A stretch of 46,634 nt of DNA from Rhodanobacteraceae bacterium (GTDB lineage: Bacteria > Acidobacteriota > Terriglobia > Terriglobales > Acidobacteriaceae): contig CAJCHN010000135.1 in NCBI GenBank assembly GCA_903970285.1, positions 1 through 46,634 of the forward strand, written 5' to 3'. The stretch's first letter is position 1; each line of letters opens with the position of its first letter. The translations under genes and the position numbers were made by a program. Positions 7,834 through 15,784 of the stretch are shown here, piece by piece. The notes beneath the pieces were generated by a model, which saw nothing but the letters and a program-made list of their open reading frames with translations, ran no database searches and had not been told where the DNA came from.

Positions 7834-8954
7834 ACCAGCGCCGCCGTGACGTGCTTGTGCGCGGACGCAGTCCACTTCTTCCAGTCCAGTTTGCCAAGCA
7901 TCGCAAGCAGTTCCGCGTTCAGCACCGCCGCGCCCGCCGCGCCGCGAATGGTGTTGTGCGAGAGCACCACGAACTTCCAATCGAGCAGGTTGCACGGCCG
8001 TAGACGTCCGACCGTCGCCGCCATGCCGTTGCCGCGCATACGGTCCAGCCGTGGCTGCGGACGATCCATCTCGCCGGCGTACTCCACCGGCTGGTCTGGA
8101 GCCGAAGGCAGCGGCTTGCCCTCGTGAATGCCGGCGAGCGGCTGAAAGTCCGCCCAGGCATTCAGAATCTGCTCGTAGGTTGCAGGCCGCTTCAGCTTGA
8201 TGCTGACGCACTCGGTGTGGCCATCCTCGACCGCGACGCGATTGCAATGCGCGCTCAGCTTCATCGGCGCCAGCGCGACACGGTCGCCAACCAGCGTGCC
8301 CAGCAGCTTGCCGCACTCTTCCTGCAGCTTCTCTTCCTCGTTCTGGATAAACGGAATGACGTTGCCGAGGATATCGAGCGACGCGACCCCCGGGTAGCCG
8401 GCGCCGCTGACCGCCTGCATCGTGCTGACGAAGAGGCTCTCAATGCCGAAGCGCTGCGCCAGCGGTGCCAGCGCCATCGAAAGCCCGATGGCGCAGCAGT
8501 TGGGATTGGTCACGATGTAGCCGCCCGCATCCTTCCTCCACACCTGCGACTCAAGCAGCTCAAGGTGATCGGCGTTGACTTCGGGAACCACCAGCGGCAC
8601 GTCGGCGGTCATGCGGAAGGCGCTCGAATTCGAGATTACGGCACATCCCGCGGCAGCGAACTTCGGCTCCAGCTCGTAGGCGATGGCGGAATCGAGCGCG
8701 GCGAAGATGATCTTCGGCAGTTCCCCGGACGGCATGCCCTCGGGCACGTTGGGCATCAGGGTCATGGCCGCGATCCCGGCGGGCAGCGGCGTGTCGAGCT
8801 TCCAGCGGCAGGCCTCGTCGAAGCGTTTGCCGGCACTGCGATCGCTCGCCGCCAGCCACGCGATCTCAAACCAGGGATGATGGTGCAGAAGTTGGATGAA
8901 GCGCTGGCCGACCATGCCGGTCGCCCCCAGGATGCCTACTCGTCGCCGTTCCAT
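7830..8954 (-). CDS. asd: Aspartate-semialdehyde dehydrogenase (archaeal/fungal type)
   Basis: NADPH-dependent reduction of aspartyl phosphate to aspartate semialdehyde. 374 residues from ATG 8954. N-terminal Rossmann motif GILGATGMVGQRF (residues 8-20), catalytic Cys153 in NPNCCAIG, SGAGYPGV at 183-190 and the substrate/catalytic region with Arg239 and His246 (DGHTECV). NPNC plus SGAGYPGV is characteristic of the archaeal/fungal Asd subfamily rather than the E. coli type. The frame stays open 38 codons upstream, but that extension is Arg-rich and has no counterpart in the family. First gene of the DAP cluster, with a plausible promoter just upstream. Its TGA overlaps the lysC ATG. Confidence 0.95.
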   Translation of the reverse strand: MERRRVGILGATGMVGQRFIQLLHHHPWFEIAWLAASDRSAGKRFDEACRWKLDTPLPAGIAAMTLMPNVPEGMPSGELPKIIFAALDSAIAYELEPKFAAAGCAVISNSSAFRMTADVPLVVPEVNADHLELLESQVWRKDAGGYIVTNPNCCAIGLSMALAPLAQRFGIESLFVSTMQAVSGAGYPGVASLDILGNVIPFIQNEEEKLQEECGKLLGTLVGDRVALAPMKLSAHCNRVAVEDGHTECVSIKLKRPATYEQILNAWADFQPLAGIHEGKPLPSAPDQPVEYAGEMDRPQPRLDRMRGNGMAATVGRLRPCNLLDWKFVVLSHNTIRGAAGAAVLNAELLAMLGKLDWKKWTASAHKHVTAALV

Positions 8955-8988
8955 CGTTGTCGCGGGTCTCCCCTCTCGGTATCCATAC

Positions 8989-9016
8989 AGGATAGCGCGG
9001 ACGGAGCGGATGACAG
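8989..9016 (-). promoter_or_regulatory. Putative sigma-70 promoter of the asd-lysC-dap cluster
   Basis: On the minus strand CTGTCA (9011-9016) and TATCCT (8989-8994) are 16 bp apart, each 4/6 to consensus, giving a start site near 8982 and a ~28-nt leader before asd. The -10 lies in a small inverted repeat (TATCC/GGATA). No lysine riboswitch core is visible in the 179-bp gap. Confidence 0.4.
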
Positions 9017-9089
9017 TCCGGGGCGGGTTCCTGCAAAGTTTCCTGATTGGCCGCGAGAGAAGGCACAAAGCCTAAGCCGCAGCAATGGA

Positions 9090-9114
9090 CCTGCGCGCGG
9101 GACCTGAGCGCAGG
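9090..9114 (-). terminator. Hairpin downstream of the lipoprotein gene
   Basis: Perfect 7-bp stem CCTGCGC/GCGCAGG (9090-9096 with 9108-9114) 20-44 bp after the lipoprotein stop codon, just before the asd promoter. It lacks a T-tract, so intrinsic termination would be inefficient. Its position separating two transcription units is suggestive. Confidence 0.35.
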
Positions 9115-9133
9115 CCCTCCGTTACGGAGATTC

Positions 9134-9928
9134 CTACATGGAGAAGCTGAACTCGGCCTTTGCCGCGCCGTTGGCCGGAACTGTGACCGTTACATCCTTT
9201 TCGCCCAGCTTCTCGTGGACCGCGCCAATCACGTACTGGCCCGGCGGCAGCCCTTCCAGCGTGAACTTGCCGGTGCTTCCGGTAACCGCGAAGAACGGCG
9301 TGGGCGCCACGTTGATGAAGGCGTTCATCCAGGGATGATTGTTGCAGCGCACCGGCATCATCAGCTCCGGCTTCTTGAACTGCTTGACCACCGGCGCACC
9401 CTTCGGCCCCTGCGAGATGTCGATGGTCTCGTTGCCCACGGAGGTCGGCATGGTGTGAATGTTGTGCATGGTGAGGTCGGAGTTGCGAAACTCCACCGAC
9501 CCGCCCTGCACCACGCCGATCACGTGAGGCACATACTGGCAGCCCTTCTGATCCAGCACCAAGGGCGGCAGCACCGCACCAGACTGCATCGCGGCCGGCG
9601 GTCCGCTCTTGACGTACACGAAGACGTTCGCCAGCTTGCCGTGATCGACCACATACTGCTCGGTGTAGACCGGGCCGGGCGAGCGCATGGCGCAGGCCGG
9701 ATCCATGCTGGTGTCGATCTCGCGCTTGGCGGGCGCGGTCCCAGTGAAGGAGACCGAGCCGGTGATCACGCTGTTGCCGACAGGCACGCTCGAAGCCGGT
9801 GCCGCACCGGCCGGCGTCGCAGCCTTGTCGATCACCTCGGTCTGATGGGTTGCGGAATCGGTCTTGCAACCGGAGATCAGGACGGTCGAGACGCACAGCA
9901 GGGCGCTGCAACGGAGGAGGTTTTTCAT
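9134..9928 (-). CDS. Cupredoxin-like lipoprotein with regulatory-like beta domain
   Basis: Predicted lipoprotein, 264 residues from ATG 9928: hydrophobic signal peptide and lipobox LISGC with Cys21. The middle part is cupredoxin-like. His155 and His158 (MHNIHTM) lie in one loop and Cys195-His198-Met201 (CNNHPWM) in another, i.e. the His/Cys/His/Met set of a type-1 copper site with C-x2-H-x2-M spacing. The C-terminus (FFAVTGSTGKFTLEGLPPGQY) resembles a carboxypeptidase-regulatory-like beta-sandwich. The frame is open upstream of 9928 but that part has no signal-peptide character. A role as periplasmic electron carrier or copper protein is inference. It stands between icd (122 bp upstream) and asd with no obvious functional link to either. 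Confidence 0.82.
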   Translation of the reverse strand: MKNLLRCSALLCVSTVLISGCKTDSATHQTEVIDKAATPAGAAPASSVPVGNSVITGSVSFTGTAPAKREIDTSMDPACAMRSPGPVYTEQYVVDHGKLANVFVYVKSGPPAAMQSGAVLPPLVLDQKGCQYVPHVIGVVQGGSVEFRNSDLTMHNIHTMPTSVGNETIDISQGPKGAPVVKQFKKPELMMPVRCNNHPWMNAFINVAPTPFFAVTGSTGKFTLEGLPPGQYVIGAVHEKLGEKDVTVTVPANGAAKAEFSFSM

Positions 9929-10050
9929 GGTTCGTTTCACTCTGCTTCCCCGGCTGGATTGGACATGCAAGGCAAGGGTCTCGGCTGGCTGAATCTTAGC
10001 AGTTGGCAACCGGGCGACGTTCGCCGGTCTATAAACGCATCGCATCAAAC

Positions 10051-11100
10051 TCATCGCGTCGAACTCATCGCGTCGATGACCGCATCGGCGAAGGCCCTGG
10101 TGCCGCTGCTTCCGCCAACATCGCGAGTCAGGGTCTTGCCCTCGCCGTAGACGTGCTCGAGCGCCTGCTGCACCACGTCTGCGGTCGCGGGCTCGTCAAT
10201 GTGATGCAGCATCAGCACCGCGCTTTGCAGCAGCGCCGTGGGATTCGCCAGGTCCTTGCCGGCGATATCCGGCGCCGACCCGTGAACCGCCTCGAAGACC
10301 GCGCACTCGGCACCCAGGTTGGCGCCGGGCACGAGTCCCAGGCCGCCGACGAATGCCGAGCAGAGGTCGCTGAGGATGTCCCCGTAAAGATTCTCGGTCA
10401 GCAGAATGTCGTACTGGTAGGGGTTCAACACCAGCTGCATGCAGGTGTTATCGACGATGTGCTCCTTGTACTCGATCTCGGGAAAGCCGGCCGCAACCTT
10501 GCGCGCGCAGTCGAGGAAGAGGCCGTCGGTCAGCTTCATGATGTTGGCCTTGTGGATGGCATGGATGCGCTTGCGTCCATGCTTGCGCGCATACTCGAAG
10601 GCGGCTTTGGCAATCCGAGTGGAGCCCTTCTCGGTGATGATCTTGAGCGACTGCGCAACGCCCGGCACCACCATCACTTCGAGACCGGCGTACAGGTCCT
10701 CGGTGTTCTCACGGAAGATGATCAGGTCTACGCCGGGATAGTTGGTCTTCAAGCCGGGCAGGTTTTTGATCGGCCGGAAGTTCGCGTACAGGTCGAACTT
10801 CTTGCGCAGGGTCACGTTGATCGAGGCGAAGCCGCCGCCGATCGGCGTCGTTACCGGTCCTTTCAGCGCGACACGATTCTGCTCGATGGACTGATAGAGC
10901 GCTTTGGGGATGTACTCGCCGCTCTTCTCGAAGGCGTCCGCGCCGGCATCGTGGCGATGCCAGTCGAAGCTGCACCCGGTCTTCCTGCCTGCCGCCTCCA
11001 GAATGGCGACGACCGCCTCCGTCACCTCGGGCCCGATGCCATCGCCGGGAATCAGCGTAATTCTGTGCGCCTGCTTCACCTGTTCCGCCAAACTGTTCAT
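10051..11100 (-). CDS. Isocitrate dehydrogenase, isocitrate/isopropylmalate family
   Basis: Beta-decarboxylating dehydrogenase of 349 residues, most like the NAD-dependent isocitrate dehydrogenases (oxidising isocitrate to 2-oxoglutarate) rather than LeuB. ITLIPGDGIGPEV is at the N-terminus, SINVTLRKKFDLYANFRP carries the substrate Ser/Asn/Arg set expected for isocitrate, then ENTEDLYAGLE, the Lys/Asn of IHKANIMK, the Asp cluster in YGDILSDL and the nucleotide loop HGSAPDIAGKDLANP. ATG 11100 overlaps the nrdR stop as ATGA, so translation is coupled to nrdR. Closely related homoisocitrate or tartrate dehydrogenases cannot be fully excluded by eye. Confidence 0.9.
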   Translation of the reverse strand: MNSLAEQVKQAHRITLIPGDGIGPEVTEAVVAILEAAGRKTGCSFDWHRHDAGADAFEKSGEYIPKALYQSIEQNRVALKGPVTTPIGGGFASINVTLRKKFDLYANFRPIKNLPGLKTNYPGVDLIIFRENTEDLYAGLEVMVVPGVAQSLKIITEKGSTRIAKAAFEYARKHGRKRIHAIHKANIMKLTDGLFLDCARKVAAGFPEIEYKEHIVDNTCMQLVLNPYQYDILLTENLYGDILSDLCSAFVGGLGLVPGANLGAECAVFEAVHGSAPDIAGKDLANPTALLQSAVLMLHHIDEPATADVVQQALEHVYGEGKTLTRDVGGSSGTRAFADAVIDAMSSTR

Positions 11101-11576
11101 CCTTTCGTGGACCTGCGTCCTTCTTTGCCGCCCAGCAACTGCTCCAGTTCTGCCTTGAACTCGCGTACGTCCTTGAAGTCCCGATAAACGCTCGCGAAAC
11201 GGATGTAGGCGACCGTATCGAGATCTTTCAGACGCTCCATGATCAGCTCGCCGATGGCGCTGGTCTGGCGCTCGCGCTCCGGCGAATCCACCACGAACGA
11301 CTCGGTCGCATCGACGATGGCCTGCATCTGTGCGGCCGAAACGTTGCGCTTCTGGCAGGCCTGCAGCAAGCCGTTCAGGATCTTCTGCCGGTCGAACCGC
11401 TCATGCCGCCCATCCTTCTTCACCACCATGTAGGGGATCTCGTCGATCCGCTCATAGGTGGTGAACCGCTTGTTGCAACGCTCGCACTCGCGCCGCCGCC
11501 GGATCGAATCGGCTTCCTTGCTTTCGCGCGAATCGACTACCCGATCCTGGGCAAATCCACAGTAAGGACACTTCAT
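11097..11576 (-). CDS. nrdR: Transcriptional repressor NrdR
   Basis: ATP/dATP-sensing repressor of ribonucleotide reductase genes, 159 residues. The N-terminal zinc ribbon has Cys3-x2-Cys6 (CPYC) and Cys31-x2-Cys34 (CERC) with RRRRECERCNKRFTTYER, followed by the ATP-cone domain from about residue 48 (VVKKDGRHERFDRQKI to VAYIRFASVYRDF). ATG 11576. No reductase gene is nearby. Instead nrdR overlaps the isocitrate dehydrogenase gene by 4 bp. The region immediately before its start is an inverted repeat rather than a recognisable Shine-Dalgarno. Confidence 0.97.
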   Translation of the reverse strand: MKCPYCGFAQDRVVDSRESKEADSIRRRRECERCNKRFTTYERIDEIPYMVVKKDGRHERFDRQKILNGLLQACQKRNVSAAQMQAIVDATESFVVDSPERERQTSAIGELIMERLKDLDTVAYIRFASVYRDFKDVREFKAELEQLLGGKEGRRSTKG

Positions 11577-11578
11577 TC

Positions 11579-11596
11579 GCTAGAGCCGATTCTAGC
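11579..11596 (-). repeat. Inverted repeat abutting the nrdR start codon
   Basis: Perfect 6-bp arms GCTAGA (11579-11584) and TCTAGC (11591-11596) with a 6-nt loop, ending 2 bp before the nrdR ATG where a ribosome-binding site would be expected. Could be an mRNA hairpin or an operator. It does not match the NrdR box as I know it. Confidence 0.45.
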
Positions 11597-11642
11597 AGTT
11601 GCCCGGCCTCAGAACTGGATGGACGTCCTTCCCGCCGGGCTC

Positions 11643-12698
11643 TTATCGGCTCACTTCGGCGGCTTCGCTGTTCCGCGCAACCTGGCGAATCGAGATCCCT
11701 TCCACCCTGGCATAGATCAGACCGAACGGGATCACCGACATGCTGGTTACAAGCCACAGCATGATGCCGGCGCTCACCGCCAGTGCCGCCGGGATGCCGA
11801 AGAGTTCGGTAAGCGCGCCGATCGCCAGCGTCTGTGCGCCGCCGCCCACTCCCGGCAACTGGACCACGCCACCGACCACGCTGAAGCCCATCAGCAGGAT
11901 CGTGTGAGCGATCGTCAGATCATGCACCGGCGGCGGAAACGCCCGCATGACCAACACATAGGAAAGCGCGATGGCCAGCCAGGTCACCAGGCTCAACGCC
12001 GCCGCCAGGGCAAAGTCGGTGAGGTTGTCGACCACGTTCAAGCCATCGCGAAAAGCCAGGATCTTATGTGCAGCCGCCTCCCCCGCTGGCCTCGACACGG
12101 TGCTGACCAGTCCCTGCATCAGGCCTGCGACAGCGGCTCCTGCCAGGCGCACGGCGACGACGAACGAGCCGATCGCCAGGGTCAGCGCGGCAATTGCAAA
12201 GCCAACGCGGTGGAAGAGTTCGTGATGCGGCAGCGTCCGCAGCCCCGGCGCGAACAGCAGGTTAGCCGAAAAGATCAGCGCGAACGCTCCCAGGTCGAAG
12301 ACCCGCTCGACCGTGACCACGGCGATCTGCGAGCTGAAGCTGAGGCCGGTGCGGCGCGAGACCAGCAGCGGACGGATAAGTTCGCCGATACGGCCGAAGA
12401 TCGCCAGGCCGGTGAATCCTACGAACTGCGATCCGGTCAGCCCCCACCAGCCTTCCGGGCTGCGGCGCGCCGCGGGGAACGCCGGCCGCAGAAACACCGC
12501 CCAGCGCATCGCGCGGGTGATGTAGTTGGTGAGGATCACGAGGGTAGCAAGCAGAATCAGCCGAAAATCGGCCATCCGCCAGCCCGCCACAATGCCGGCC
12601 CAGTCGAAGCGAGACGTGCGCAGCTTGTATCCAACGAAAACGGCGATCAGAAGGAGGGCGATCCAGGGAACTGCGCTCCGCAGCGAGACCCGCGCCAC
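11643..12698 (-). CDS. Flippase-like membrane protein (UPF0104/AglD family)
   Basis: Polytopic membrane protein of 351 residues of the lysylphosphatidylglycerol synthase TM-region/UPF0104 family, whose members are proposed lipid or glycolipid translocators. About eight hydrophobic segments alternate with basic loops. Family landmarks are the N-terminal helix WIALLLIAVFVGYKL, RAMRWAVFLRP after helix 2, GFTGLAIFGRIGELIRP, and the Gly-rich VVGGVVQLPGVGGGAQ near residue 280. GTG start at 12698, 3 bp after the transglycosylase stop, so the two are cotranslated as part of a HAD-SLT-flippase group. This suggests an envelope role, but the substrate is unknown. Confidence 0.82.
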   Translation of the reverse strand: MARVSLRSAVPWIALLLIAVFVGYKLRTSRFDWAGIVAGWRMADFRLILLATLVILTNYITRAMRWAVFLRPAFPAARRSPEGWWGLTGSQFVGFTGLAIFGRIGELIRPLLVSRRTGLSFSSQIAVVTVERVFDLGAFALIFSANLLFAPGLRTLPHHELFHRVGFAIAALTLAIGSFVVAVRLAGAAVAGLMQGLVSTVSRPAGEAAAHKILAFRDGLNVVDNLTDFALAAALSLVTWLAIALSYVLVMRAFPPPVHDLTIAHTILLMGFSVVGGVVQLPGVGGGAQTLAIGALTELFGIPAALAVSAGIMLWLVTSMSVIPFGLIYARVEGISIRQVARNSEAAEVSR

Positions 12699-12701
12699 CG
12701 G

Positions 12702-13469
12702 CTATTGCTCCCGGGCGAGCAGGGTTCGGGTCTGCAACAGCGCAGCCGTCTTGCGCCGGTTGAATTCGCGGATGACCCGCGCCACGTAGGCGCGGGTCTC
12801 CCGGAACGGAGGCACGCCATGGAAGCGATCGACCGCGCCCGGCCCGGCGTTGTATGCGGCCAGCGCCAGCGCAATATTGTCGTGGTAGCGCGTGAGCATC
12901 GCATCCAGGTATGCCGTCCCGCCTTCGACGTTCTCCGCGGCCAGAAACGCGTCGTGCACGCCGACCGCCGCGGCTGTGCCGGGCATGAGCTGCATTAATC
13001 CCTGAGCCCCGGTGCGCGAGACCGCATGCACATGGCCGCCGCTTTCAGCATGAACCACGCTGGCCAGAAGCTCGGTGTCGATGTGATGTTCGGCGCCAGC
13101 CCGCGACAGCATCTCGCGCAGCTCCGCAGGCGACGGTTCCACAGCCGCTGCGAACGAGGCCTCAGCCTGCGCGGCAGGAGTCTGCGCGGCAGGAGGCGGA
13201 ACGGCTGGGGCGGGCGCAGGGTCGGGCACGATCTCCACTCCTACGACCGCACTGGCAGCCACGTCCATATAGTTTGTGTCGGACACAACGCCCGTCTGCG
13301 ACGATGGCAGAAACAGCCGCACCTTGTCGCCCATCGGCTGCCGCCGCACGCAGTCAAAGGAAAAGCCGGTATTCAGCGTGACCCGTTCCATCGCGTGGGC
13401 GAACGCGGGCGCAAGCGTCAACAGCAACGCCAGTCCGCATTGCATCCCACGGATTCGCTTGCAATTCAT
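12702..13469 (-). CDS. Lytic transglycosylase, SLT domain
   Basis: Secreted enzyme cleaving peptidoglycan glycan strands with formation of 1,6-anhydromuramic ends. 255 residues: signal peptide (residues 1-26, cleavage after AHA), a small N-terminal region with paired cysteines near the junction, a Pro/Ala-rich linker at about 83-108, and a C-terminal SLT domain. Catalytic Glu142 is in VVHAESGG, with the family motifs GAQGLMQLMPGTA and ALAAYNAGPGAVDR. ATG 13469. It follows the HAD gene by 20 bp and precedes the flippase-like gene by 3 bp. The N-terminal part (MERVTLNTGFSFDCVRRQ) recurs in acidobacterial transglycosylases as far as I recall, but I cannot check it. Confidence 0.92.
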   Translation of the reverse strand: MNCKRIRGMQCGLALLLTLAPAFAHAMERVTLNTGFSFDCVRRQPMGDKVRLFLPSSQTGVVSDTNYMDVAASAVVGVEIVPDPAPAPAVPPPAAQTPAAQAEASFAAAVEPSPAELREMLSRAGAEHHIDTELLASVVHAESGGHVHAVSRTGAQGLMQLMPGTAAAVGVHDAFLAAENVEGGTAYLDAMLTRYHDNIALALAAYNAGPGAVDRFHGVPPFRETRAYVARVIREFNRRKTAALLQTRTLLAREQ

Positions 13470-13489
13470 TCCCAGACAGCCTACCAGAG

Positions 13490-14425
13490 TTAGTTGGACC
13501 CGCCATGCCCCGCAAGGGTAAGCACCTTATCGGCCGGCAAGAGGCGGTCAATTGCTTCGGCGACGCCATCCTGATGATGGGGGGCGGTTACATGCCAGCC
13601 ACGCTGCGCGCCGATGCGCAGGATGTCCTCGGGAGCATTGCCCATCAGCACCGGGTAGCCGGCCACCTCCAGCATGGATAGATCGTTGAAGTTATCGCCG
13701 ATGGCCATGATCTCGCTGGCCGAAATGCCTCGTGCCGCCGCCAGCCGCAGCAGCGCCGCGCCCTTGGAACAGCCGGCCGGCAGAATGTCCACGATGCTCA
13801 GGTCACGTTCCGGGTATTCGGTGCGGTTCAGCGAGATCCTGGCCGTGGCGCGGGTCTCGCCCACCGCCGCCACCCACGCGTTCTCAAGCATGCGCGTCTC
13901 CGCCCGGCGCATTCGCTCGACCGTGCCGCAGAGCATCATCTGGATCGGCAGTTCGCCGCCGAGCGCGCCTTCAATCGGGTCGACATGGCGGATGTAGGGC
14001 GCGTTCGCCTCCATCCACCGCCCGATACTGGTATGCAGGTCTTCCAATTGCTCGACCACCAGCGCCCCGTGCGTGTCTTCGCCGTCCTCACCCACCTTGT
14101 CGAAGGTGATCACCAGCGCATTGCGAAACCCGCCAAGATGGCCGCACAGCCACGTCGCCACCGGCATCTCCATGTGCGTGCGTTCGATCAGCGCAGACCC
14201 GAAGGTGCGCACCACCGCGCCGTTCGAGCTCACCAGCAGGGTCGAATCATCCAGCCCGAGGTGACGCAAAACCTTCAGCGCGTAGCTGTGACGCCGCCCG
14301 GTCGCGATCGCCAGCGTGATTCCCGCTGCTTCCGCCGCCTTCAGCGCCGCCAGGTTGCGTGCGCTCACCTGGCCGTCCGCGCCCAGCAGCGTCCCATCCA
14401 GATCCACCGCGATCATTCCCACCAT
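13490..14425 (-). CDS. HAD-superfamily hydrolase, Cof/YidA type
   Basis: Probable sugar-phosphate or nucleotide phosphatase of the Cof (IIB cap) subfamily, 311 residues. Motif I is DLDGTLLGADG (residues 8-18) with the nucleophile and acid/base Asp pair, motif II the Ser/Thr in LLVSSNGA, motif III a Lys in GCSKGAALL, and motif IV GDNFNDLSMLEVAG. ATG 14425 is used; an ATG three codons in (MIAVDLDGT) aligns as well with the family. Head of the minus-strand group with the transglycosylase, and divergent from thrC over 64 bp. Substrates of this family are promiscuous, so none is assigned. Confidence 0.9.
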   Translation of the reverse strand: MVGMIAVDLDGTLLGADGQVSARNLAALKAAEAAGITLAIATGRRHSYALKVLRHLGLDDSTLLVSSNGAVVRTFGSALIERTHMEMPVATWLCGHLGGFRNALVITFDKVGEDGEDTHGALVVEQLEDLHTSIGRWMEANAPYIRHVDPIEGALGGELPIQMMLCGTVERMRRAETRMLENAWVAAVGETRATARISLNRTEYPERDLSIVDILPAGCSKGAALLRLAAARGISASEIMAIGDNFNDLSMLEVAGYPVLMGNAPEDILRIGAQRGWHVTAPHHQDGVAEAIDRLLPADKVLTLAGHGGSN

Positions 14426-14489
14426 TGGCTCTATTCTCTCATTGCACCAGGTCGGCCGGGCCGCATGGCCCCTCCATTAACATCAGAGG

Positions 14490-15752
14490 ATGCCTCCGAT
14501 CGCCTATCTCGAATCCGTTCGCAGCCACCACCGGCTCTCCGCCGACACTCCCCGTACGCTGGACCCGGACACGCAGGAAAGTCTCTATGTTCGTTACGAC
14601 ATGGACGCGCTTCGCCGCACCGCGCACCGCGACAACCCGGCCCGGTACGCCGCCGCATCTCCCCGTTCGCTCGGTATGTGGCGTTATCGCGACGTGCTGC
14701 CCGACGCCGAACCCGTCACGCTCGGCGAGGGCTGGACGCCGATGCTCCAGAGCAAGCGCTATCCGGGCCTTCTGATCAAGGAAGAAGGCGCGAACCCCAC
14801 CGGCAGCTTCAAGGCACGCGGACTTGGGCTCGCCGTCACCATGGCGAAGCACTACGGACTTCAGCACCTCGCTGTACCCTCGGCCGGCAACGCCGCCGGA
14901 GCGCTCGCGGCCTACGCCGCCGCTGCGGGCATCGCGGCCCACCTCTACATGCCGCAGGACGTTCCCTTCGCCAATTACCTTGAGGGAATCGTCTACGGCG
15001 CCGACGTGCACATGGTGGACGGCCTGATCTCCGACTGCGCCCGCCTGCTGGGCGAGCAGATCAAGGCTCAGAAAGCGGCAAACCTGCCTGCCGCCGAGAC
15101 CTGGTTCGACATCTCCACGCTCAAGGAACCCTTCCGCGTGGAGGGCAAGAAGACCATGGGTTACGAAGTTGCCGAACAGCTGGGCTGGACCTACCCGGAT
15201 GCGATCTTCTACCCGACCGGTGGCGGAGTCGGCCTGATCGGCATGTGGAAGGCATTCGAGGAGATGGAAGCACTGGGCTGGATGGCCGCCGGCAGCAGAC
15301 GCCCGAAAATGTACGCCCTGCAGTCGACCGGCTGCGCTCCGATCGCCTCGGCCTTCGAGCAGAACCAGTCTGCCAGCCAGTTCTTCCAGAACGCGGCGAC
15401 CTTTGCCGCCGGTCTGCGGGTGCCGAAACCGTACGGCGACTTCATCATCCTTGAGATCGTGCGCCAATCGGGCGGGCGGGCCATCGCCAGCACCGACGAG
15501 GAGATCCTTGCCAGCATCCTCGACTACGCCCGTCATGAAGGCATCTTCCTCTCGCCCGAAGGCGCCGCCGCCACCGCCGCATACGACCAACTGATCGCCG
15601 CCGGCGAGCTCAGCCCTTCGGACCGCGTGGTGTTGTTCAATACCGGAGCCGGACTGAAGTACACCGACATGACCGCCGATGCCATGCGCCTGCGCCGTCC
15701 ACAAAGCCTGCCGACATCTTTGCCTGTCGGAGGCATTATTACTCCGGTGTAG
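14490..15752 (+). CDS. thrC: Threonine synthase with degenerate N-terminal zinc ribbon
   Basis: PLP enzyme converting O-phosphohomoserine to threonine, 420 residues. The PLP lysine is Lys108 in NPTGSFKARGL; VPSAGNAAGALAAYAA and the Gly-rich phosphate loop FYPTGGGVGLIG follow. The first ~30 residues align with the small zinc ribbon found at the start of many class II threonine synthases, but all four expected Cys positions are changed: Ser9, Ser12, Asp25 and Thr28, keeping the Cx2C spacing. ATG 14490 follows AGAGG closely. Adjacent to a MATE gene 32 bp downstream and divergent from the HAD gene. It draws on aspartate semialdehyde made by asd/lysC in this window. Homoserine dehydrogenase and kinase are not here. 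Confidence 0.93.
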   Translation: MPPIAYLESVRSHHRLSADTPRTLDPDTQESLYVRYDMDALRRTAHRDNPARYAAASPRSLGMWRYRDVLPDAEPVTLGEGWTPMLQSKRYPGLLIKEEGANPTGSFKARGLGLAVTMAKHYGLQHLAVPSAGNAAGALAAYAAAAGIAAHLYMPQDVPFANYLEGIVYGADVHMVDGLISDCARLLGEQIKAQKAANLPAAETWFDISTLKEPFRVEGKKTMGYEVAEQLGWTYPDAIFYPTGGGVGLIGMWKAFEEMEALGWMAAGSRRPKMYALQSTGCAPIASAFEQNQSASQFFQNAATFAAGLRVPKPYGDFIILEIVRQSGGRAIASTDEEILASILDYARHEGIFLSPEGAAATAAYDQLIAAGELSPSDRVVLFNTGAGLKYTDMTADAMRLRRPQSLPTSLPVGGIITPV

Positions 15753-15784
15753 CCCGCTGCTCGAACCTCGATCCTCCGAACACC

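Noticed and set aside
5305..8127. 940-codon plus-strand open frame opposite lysC/dapB/asd
   Set aside because: Shadow of the high-GC minus-strand genes: His/Arg/Gln-rich with no domain, no ribosome-binding site and no hydrophobic or conserved segment, while the opposite strand encodes full known enzymes.
6352..8316. Aspartate kinase with a 161-residue N-terminal extension
   Set aside because: The extension lies wholly within asd in another frame, and an ATGA overlap at 7830-7833 with a family-consistent N-terminus gives the real start.
8955..9133. Lysine riboswitch before asd
   Set aside because: The gap is only 179 bp and shows no lysine-box core; with a start near 8982 the leader would be ~28 nt.
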